Shown: positions 6,931 through 10,726 of the stretch, piece after piece
How the letters are laid out: the number at the start of each line of letters is the position of its first letter
Numbering within the stretch: position 1 is the stretch's first letter
Assembly (NCBI GenBank): GCA_025056835.1
Contig: JANWVS010000026.1
Location: forward strand, 1 to 10,726
Length of the DNA stretch: 10,726 bases
Reading direction: 5' to 3'
DNA from: Gemmataceae bacterium
Lineage (GTDB): Bacteria > Planctomycetota > Planctomycetia > Gemmatales > Gemmataceae
Program-made: the position numbers and the translations under genes
The notes under the pieces: generated by a model
Told to the model about the DNA's origin: nothing
What the model saw: only the letters and a program-made list of their open reading frames with translations
Database searches by the model: none

Positions 6931-8025
6931 ATGACGCTGCGACGATGTCTACCTGGTTTGGTGGTGTTGGTGCTGGCGGCGCTGGTGATTTTGGCGTGGC
7001 GGATCGTGCCCCGGACCGCGCTGCCGAGACATCCACCGCCCCGCGACGCTTCACCCTTGATGCCGGCGATTGCCACGGCCGGCGTGGCCCAATGTGCTGG
7101 TCGTTCGTGTCACGGCAGTTTGGAACCGTCGCACGACCATGCTTCGTGGCGGATGGAATACAGCTTGTGGACCGTGTACGATCCCCATGCGCGGGCGTTC
7201 GACACGTTGCGGAGTGATGCGTCGCGGCGGATGGCACGCCGCCTGGGCATCCACGACGGTAATGCCCACGAGGCGCCGCAGTGCCTGGTGTGTCATGTCG
7301 GCCCCGCCGCGGCTGCCCCTGCAAACGGCGTGCACGATGCCACGATGGTGCGCGAACGAACGTTCGGCATCGCCTGCGCGGCCTGCCATGGCTGCCCCGA
7401 TCGCTGGCTCGACGCCCATACCCGCGACGGCTGGTCGGCCAAGGACGCCGCGGCGAAGCAACGCGAATATGGCCTCACCAACCTGAACGACCCCGTCGTC
7501 CTGGTGCGCACGTGCGCAGCGTGCCACCTGGGCGGACCGCCCGGCGACGGCGCCATTGCCCGCGATGTCAATCACGACCTGATCGCCGCCGGACATCCGG
7601 CGCTGGAGTTTGATGCCGTTGCTCTGCTGGCGCGACTGCCGATGCACGCCAAGCCCCGGCCGCGGAAGACGGTCCAACTCGCCCAGCTCGCGCCGGTGGC
7701 GACGGCCGAGGTCGCTTTGGCCCTGTTGCAATATCGGGCCGGCAGCCCCGCGACGCCGTGGCCCGAGTTCGCCGAATACCGATGTGCCAGCTGCCACCAC
7801 GATTTGGTGGAGCCGAGCCGCCGACTCGCTGCCGAGCACCGCCGGCCCGGCAGTATGGTCTGGGAGACTCGATATTACCTGGGTCTGCCGTCGTTGCCGA
7901 CCCTGGCCGAACTGCAACGCACGCTGGAGACCCAGACGCTGGCGCGGCACGAAGTACAGTCACGGGCGGCGGCCCTGGCCGAGGAGTTGCGCCCCCTGCT
8001 GGACCGCGCCGCTACCCTTCGCTGA
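6931..8025 (+). CDS. Membrane-anchored multihaem c-type cytochrome, five haem sites (364 aa)
   Basis: Probable periplasmic electron carrier or redox enzyme, anchored by a signal or membrane helix at about 8-26. Haem attachment sites are an unusual CX4CH (Cys55, Cys60, His61) and four CX2CH (118-122, 149-153, 195-199, 285-289), so up to five haems. The stretch NHDLIAAGHPALEFD (214-228) after the fourth site is a motif I associate with cytochrome c554-like multihaem proteins; His215, His222, His70, His86 and His113 are candidate axial ligands. The C-terminal third after the last haem is helical and haem-free. AGGA (6920-6923) lies 7 bases before the ATG. No partner quinol oxidase, iron-sulfur subunit or c-type cytochrome maturation gene is in the window, so the partner and substrate are unknown. 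Transcription ends before a strong hairpin 21 bases after the stop. Confidence 0.88.
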   Translation: MTLRRCLPGLVVLVLAALVILAWRIVPRTALPRHPPPRDASPLMPAIATAGVAQCAGRSCHGSLEPSHDHASWRMEYSLWTVYDPHARAFDTLRSDASRRMARRLGIHDGNAHEAPQCLVCHVGPAAAAPANGVHDATMVRERTFGIACAACHGCPDRWLDAHTRDGWSAKDAAAKQREYGLTNLNDPVVLVRTCAACHLGGPPGDGAIARDVNHDLIAAGHPALEFDAVALLARLPMHAKPRPRKTVQLAQLAPVATAEVALALLQYRAGSPATPWPEFAEYRCASCHHDLVEPSRRLAAEHRRPGSMVWETRYYLGLPSLPTLAELQRTLETQTLARHEVQSRAAALAEELRPLLDRAATLR

Positions 8026-8046
8026 TTCCCCAGCTAAGACGGTTTA

Positions 8047-8078
8047 CGATTGACGCCACACCACTGCTGGCGCAATCG
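8047..8078 (+). terminator. Long stem-loop just after the cytochrome gene
   Basis: CGATTG plus CGCCA (8047-8058, with A8053 bulged) pairs with TGGCG plus CAATCG (8068-8078), giving 11 base pairs around a 9-base loop. It starts 21 bases after the stop. No T-run follows, so it may end transcription weakly or protect the 3' end of the message. Confidence 0.45.
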
Positions 8079-8116
8079 AACAGCCCTAACGGGCCGTCGA
8101 CTACGGCGCGGTCCCC

Positions 8117-8146
8117 TTGCCTGACTGACGCGACGGCTTGTATGAT
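8117..8146 (+). promoter_or_regulatory. Candidate promoter for the cbiM-like gene
   Basis: TTGCCT (8117-8122; 4 of 6) and TATGAT (8141-8146; 5 of 6) are separated by 18 bases. It lies downstream of the cytochrome's 3' hairpin. Transcription near 8153 would give a leader of about 166 bases, long enough for regulation in the RNA. Confidence 0.45.
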
Positions 8147-8176
8147 GATTTGGAAAATCGTGTGAAGCCGACGCGG

Positions 8177-8268
8177 CGAGTCGTGGTCACGCTCGTGAAA
8201 GATCATCGTTCTACTGCTCCATGGCCCCGGCACCATTCCTACCCGGGGAATTCCGCGAGAGACAGCGG
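8177..8268 (+). promoter_or_regulatory. Hairpin-rich leader upstream of the cbiM-like gene
   Basis: Three stems follow the candidate promoter: 8177-8195 (seven pairs, one bulged T, GGTC loop), 8225-8248 (CCCCGG with CCGGGG, 12-base loop) and 8253-8268 (CCGC with GCGG, 8-base loop) followed at once by TTTT. The last resembles a very short terminator. I do not see the conserved B12-box sequences of a cobalamin riboswitch, so any sensing role is a guess. Confidence 0.3.
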
Positions 8269-8308
8269 TTTTCATGAGAACCAGCAGCAACCGATGAACG
8301 TCGAGGCC

Positions 8309-8313
8309 GGGGA
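8309..8313 (+). promoter_or_regulatory. Ribosome binding site bearing on the cbiM start
   Basis: GGGGA lies 5 bases before ATG 8319 and 17 bases before the alternative GTG 8331. Spacing favours the ATG, while the metal-site chemistry of the family favours the GTG. Confidence 0.4.
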
Positions 8314-8318
8314 ATGAC

Positions 8319-9203
8319 ATGCTCGTCGCCGTGCACATCAGCGACGGCATATTGACGGCGCCATGGTGGCTGGGCGGTTACGTTGCGGCCGCGGGCCTGG
8401 TCGCCCTCAGTTCCTGGCGCGTCCGCGACGAAGAAATTCCCCGAATCGCCTTGCTGACGGCGACGTTGTTTGTCGTCTCGTTGATCCACGTGCGCGTCGG
8501 CTTTACGAGCGTTCACTTGTTGTTCAACGGGCTTTTGGGTGTCGTCCTGGGATTGCGAACGGCGCTGGCCGTGGCCGGCGCACTGTTCTTGCAGTACTGC
8601 TTGGTCGGCCACGGCGGTATCCAAACCTTGGGCATCAACACCTGCGTGCTGACGGCGCCGGCGTTGCTGGCGTGGCTGGTGCATCGTGCCGGACGGTCGC
8701 TCGCTTGGATTCAACTTCCTTGGGCCCGATCAATCGTGGTCGCGGTCGGTGTCTTCGCTTGGGTTGTCGGCACGGTGCTGAGTGTATCTCTCCTGCTGGA
8801 ACATACGTCCTTGAGCTCGGAGCCTATTCGTTTGCGGGAGGCCTGGCAGCGCGCCTGCCATCCCTTGTCGCTGAGCGGGGCGGCCGCCGCGGCGCTGGCG
8901 ACGGCTTGGTGCGCCCATCGGCTGGCCAAGGACGCCGAATTCGCGCTCGGACTCACGTTGGGGGCGGGAACGGTGTTGGCGACGGTCGCCCTTAATTGTG
9001 CGGTTTTGCTGTTGGGCGGCGAGCAACATTGGCCTGCGCCGCCGTTGTTTTTGGTCGTCGCGCATCTGCCAATCGCCCTGATCGAGGGGATCATCATGGG
9101 ATTCACTTTGGCCTTTCTCACCCGGGTGAAACCTGAATTGGTGGGAGCAGCGCCGCGCCGCGGCGACGATTTGCCCGTCACCGACGCGCCGCTCGAACGG
9201 TGA
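8319..9203 (+). CDS. cbiM: CbiM-like energy-coupling-factor metal uptake membrane protein (294 aa)
   Basis: Substrate-binding membrane component of a cobalt or nickel ECF transporter; cobalt would feed B12 synthesis. Hydrophobic helices fill most of residues 17-273. Family marks are HISDG (6-10), TSVHLL (63-68), GHGGIQTLGIN (97-107) and the closing HLPIALIEGIIMGFTLAFL (249-267). In NikM/CbiM the metal is bound by the N-terminal amine, a His at position 2 and a later His; here His6 and His66 match. With ATG 8319 five residues precede the His, whereas GTG 8331 would give the normal Met-His-Ile start. The ATG has the better ribosome site and is kept. No cbiN, cbiQ or cbiO gene follows, so the T and ATPase components must be elsewhere if it transports. 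Residues 274-294 are a loose polar tail. Confidence 0.85.
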   Translation: MLVAVHISDGILTAPWWLGGYVAAAGLVALSSWRVRDEEIPRIALLTATLFVVSLIHVRVGFTSVHLLFNGLLGVVLGLRTALAVAGALFLQYCLVGHGGIQTLGINTCVLTAPALLAWLVHRAGRSLAWIQLPWARSIVVAVGVFAWVVGTVLSVSLLLEHTSLSSEPIRLREAWQRACHPLSLSGAAAAALATAWCAHRLAKDAEFALGLTLGAGTVLATVALNCAVLLLGGEQHWPAPPLFLVVAHLPIALIEGIIMGFTLAFLTRVKPELVGAAPRRGDDLPVTDAPLER

Positions 9204-9470
9204 GCGCGGTGCCAAGCGCGTCGTTGCTGCGCGAGAGGGCGTACGCTGCGGAGGCTAAGGTTGGCGCGCGGCGGGTGCCGGCAGGGCTGTTCGATGGTGC
9301 CTTCAGTCCTTTCCTTTTGCGTCCGTCGTAAATCGGCCTGGCTGGTTCGAAATAATAACGACTTGCGTCGCCATCGAACGGACCCGAGAGCGGCGGCGAC
9401 CTGAATCGGTTGCCCTTGCGTCGCTGCCGGGAAGCTGGCATCATGACGTCCCGTTGCCGAGCCAAAGGCT

Positions 9471-9477
9471 GAGGAGG
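9471..9477 (+). promoter_or_regulatory. Strong ribosome binding site of the BON lipoprotein gene
   Basis: GAGGAGG, close to perfect, lies 4 bases before ATG 9482. The rest of the 9204-9481 gap holds no gene that I can support; AATAAT at 9351-9356 resembles a -10 box but has no -35 partner at a normal distance. Confidence 0.6.
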
Positions 9478-9481
9478 CGGC

Positions 9482-9853
9482 ATGCGGCTGAGACAGTCGT
9501 TCCTGATCGGTGTGATGCTTCTCGCCGGTTGCAAACAACAAGATGTCGATGGCCTGGGGCGCATCGGCCGCAAGCTACTCGAGCGAACCCAAGCGGCCGC
9601 TTCGCCGTTGCGCGAGAGATTCGACAGCACATTGTCCGGCATGAGCGGACGCGAGAGCGTTCGGCAGCGCGTCCGACTGCGGATGCAGTGGGACCAGGCG
9701 CTCGCGAAAGAGCAAATCGAAGTTCATGCGACCGGGGGCGTCGTGGAACTCCGGGGAACCGTCAAAACCGACCAACTGCGGCGCCGTGCCGTCGAATTGG
9801 CCGAGGCAACGGTCGGTGTCGAACGAGTCGCGGATCAATTGCAAATCGAATGA
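9482..9853 (+). CDS. BON-domain lipoprotein (123 aa)
   Basis: Probable envelope lipoprotein. The N-terminus (MRLRQ, hydrophobic 7-15, lipobox LAGC) places the lipidated Cys at 17; the next residue is Lys, not Asp, which in proteobacteria would fit the outer membrane. A charged linker (20-55) precedes one BON domain at about 57-123: helix RQRVRLRMQWDQAL, strand IEVHATGGVVELRGTV (79-94) and helix QLRRRAVELAEAT, ending VGVERVADQLQIE. BON domains are linked to membrane or peptidoglycan association and stress tolerance (OsmY); the exact job here is unknown. The strong ribosome site supports the start. It runs in the same direction as cbiM but 278 bases away, so co-transcription is doubtful. It converges with the beta-helix gene across 45 bases. 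Confidence 0.88.
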   Translation: MRLRQSFLIGVMLLAGCKQQDVDGLGRIGRKLLERTQAAASPLRERFDSTLSGMSGRESVRQRVRLRMQWDQALAKEQIEVHATGGVVELRGTVKTDQLRRRAVELAEATVGVERVADQLQIE

Positions 9854-9898
9854 GCAAGCCGCCGCATAAGCAGCCGCAGCGGGCGCGTAGCCATAGGG

Positions 9899-10726
9899 TC
9901 ACTTAGGCCAAGAGACCTGGACACCGTTGGCCGCGTTGCTCACTTCCTTGGCCGCCACGAGACCGCCGTAGGAACCGCCGAGCAGTTCGATGTATTGATT
10001 CTGCGGCGGTTCGATGTCCGCCTTGGCGTCGAAAAGGACGGCGGCGTCGGGACTAAGTCCGGCGCCGACGACGTACTTCAGATTCAGCAAACGTATCGGT
10101 CGATCCTTGGCGCCGCCGGCATTGACAATCGACACGGCGCAACGAGAGAAGTTAGTAAACGTGGCATCTTCGATCGCCAGACCCGGCGAATCGAAATTGA
10201 TGGCGATCAGGTCTTTGAGGCGACGTTTCTCATCGATGGCGCCGTCGAAGGTCAAGCCCTTGCCGTTGATTTTGAAGCCGCGGGCTTTCTGCAAGGTGAG
10301 GATCGGGCGGTTCTCGTCTTTGGCAGCTGGCCGCCACACAACCTCGCGGCCCGGCGCGGCCTCGATGGTCACGCTCGTGGTCAGCTGATGTCGCGGCTCG
10401 ACCAGTAACGTTTCACGATAGTCGGCGTCGAGCAGCTGGATCACATCGCCGGGTTCAGCGACGCGTAGGGCAGCCTCGATGGAACGATAGGTGTTGGGCC
10501 GGCCAAGCTCCTTGGTCACCTCCAACGGTTTGCGGGCGATGCCGCGCGGCGGCGTCTCTCGGCTCATGAGCAAATAGAGCAACAGACCAACGACGATGAG
10601 CGCGGCGCCGACGGCAATGGTAGTGACGACCAACTTGGCCCGGCGGAGATTGGCGACGAGTGGCTGAGCCGCCACCTTGGGCAAAGTGCGTGTGCTGCGC
10701 GGAGGCGTATCAGCCTTGGCCGAGGG
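9899..10726 (-). CDS. Membrane-anchored protein with extracytoplasmic beta-helix domain, 5'-truncated by window edge
   Basis: The frame is open to the right edge with no stop, so the 275 visible residues are the C-terminal part of a longer protein; a TTG at 10684 is in frame but is probably internal. A Pro/Thr/Arg-rich linker (1-31) leads to one strong membrane helix at about 32-54, with Arg-Arg-Ala-Lys just before it, so the C-terminus should face outward. Residues 78-270 look like a right-handed beta-helix of the pectate-lyase type: TYRSIEAALRVAEPGDVIQL (79-98), repeated short strands TSVTIEAAPG, ILTLQKARGFKING and GLAIEDATFTNF. Planctomycete Ser/Thr kinases often carry this arrangement of linker, membrane helix and outer domain, so a kinase N-terminus beyond the window is likely but unseen. 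No lyase active site can be recognised. Confidence 0.8.
   Translation of the reverse strand, partial: PSAKADTPPRSTRTLPKVAAQPLVANLRRAKLVVTTIAVGAALIVVGLLLYLLMSRETPPRGIARKPLEVTKELGRPNTYRSIEAALRVAEPGDVIQLLDADYRETLLVEPRHQLTTSVTIEAAPGREVVWRPAAKDENRPILTLQKARGFKINGKGLTFDGAIDEKRRLKDLIAINFDSPGLAIEDATFTNFSRCAVSIVNAGGAKDRPIRLLNLKYVVGAGLSPDAAVLFDAKADIEPPQNQYIELLGGSYGGLVAAKEVSNAANGVQVSWPK

Noticed and set aside
8026..8318. Cobalamin riboswitch before cbiM
   Set aside because: The conserved core and B12-box sequences were looked for and not found.
8012..8350. Minus-strand frame of 112 codons across the cytochrome-cbiM gap
   Set aside because: No recognisable domain or ribosome site, and it covers the plus-strand promoter and leader signals. 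It is kept out, though a small gene cannot be fully excluded.
9362..9424. Direct repeat CTTGCGTCGC at 9362-9371 and 9415-9424
   Set aside because: Two 10-base copies in a GC-rich gap with no further structure; chance is adequate.
8211..9642. Long minus-strand frames opposite cbiM and the BON lipoprotein gene
   Set aside because: Gln/Arg/Pro-rich products without domains, opposite well-supported genes.
1..10726. Mobile elements, CRISPR, tRNA, phage defence genes
   Set aside because: No transposase, integrase, terminal repeats, spaced repeats, tRNA-like fold or defence-type domain was seen anywhere in the window.

Overview
The window looks like an ordinary stretch of GC-rich planctomycete chromosome. 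The pointers are a DUF1571 protein, a small hypothetical whose opening block I know mainly from planctomycetes, a multihaem c-type cytochrome with a CX4CH first site and an NHDLIAAGHP motif, and the cut-off C-terminal part of a membrane-anchored beta-helix protein. Species and order cannot be fixed from this sequence, and the planctomycete call rests on remembered family distribution, not on a search. I see no tRNA, rRNA, CRISPR array, insertion sequence, attachment site or phage gene.

Layout, left to right: a sulfite reductase haemoprotein running off the left edge (minus, 1-808); a conserved hypothetical (plus, 1093-1683); an alpha/beta-hydrolase with a lipoprotein-like signal (minus, 1699-2505); a DUF1571 exported protein (plus, 2617-3546); pseudouridine-5'-phosphate glycosidase PsuG (minus, 3554-4462); a 71-residue BON-domain protein (plus, 4805-5020); an FHA-like/GAF/class III nucleotidyl cyclase (minus, 5075-6883); a five-haem-site cytochrome (plus, 6931-8025); a CbiM-type metal-uptake membrane protein (plus, 8319-9203); a BON-domain lipoprotein (plus, 9482-9853); and a membrane-anchored beta-helix protein running off the right edge (minus, 9899-10726).

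The first eight genes alternate strictly in strand, and convergent partners sit only 7 to 54 bases apart, so most genes are probably transcribed singly. Only cytochrome, CbiM and BON lipoprotein run the same way, and gaps of about 280-290 bases with promoter-like and hairpin sequences separate them. There is therefore no clear pathway operon. The genes are mixed: sulfur assimilation, modified-nucleoside salvage, cyclic-nucleotide signalling, haem electron transfer, cobalt or nickel uptake and cell-envelope proteins.

I found no convincing new multi-gene system. The points most worth a second look are the unusual substrate-selecting residues of the cyclase, the pentahaem pattern with a CX4CH site, the orphan CbiM with a metal-site-dependent start choice and a folded leader, and the uncharacterised 196-residue protein.
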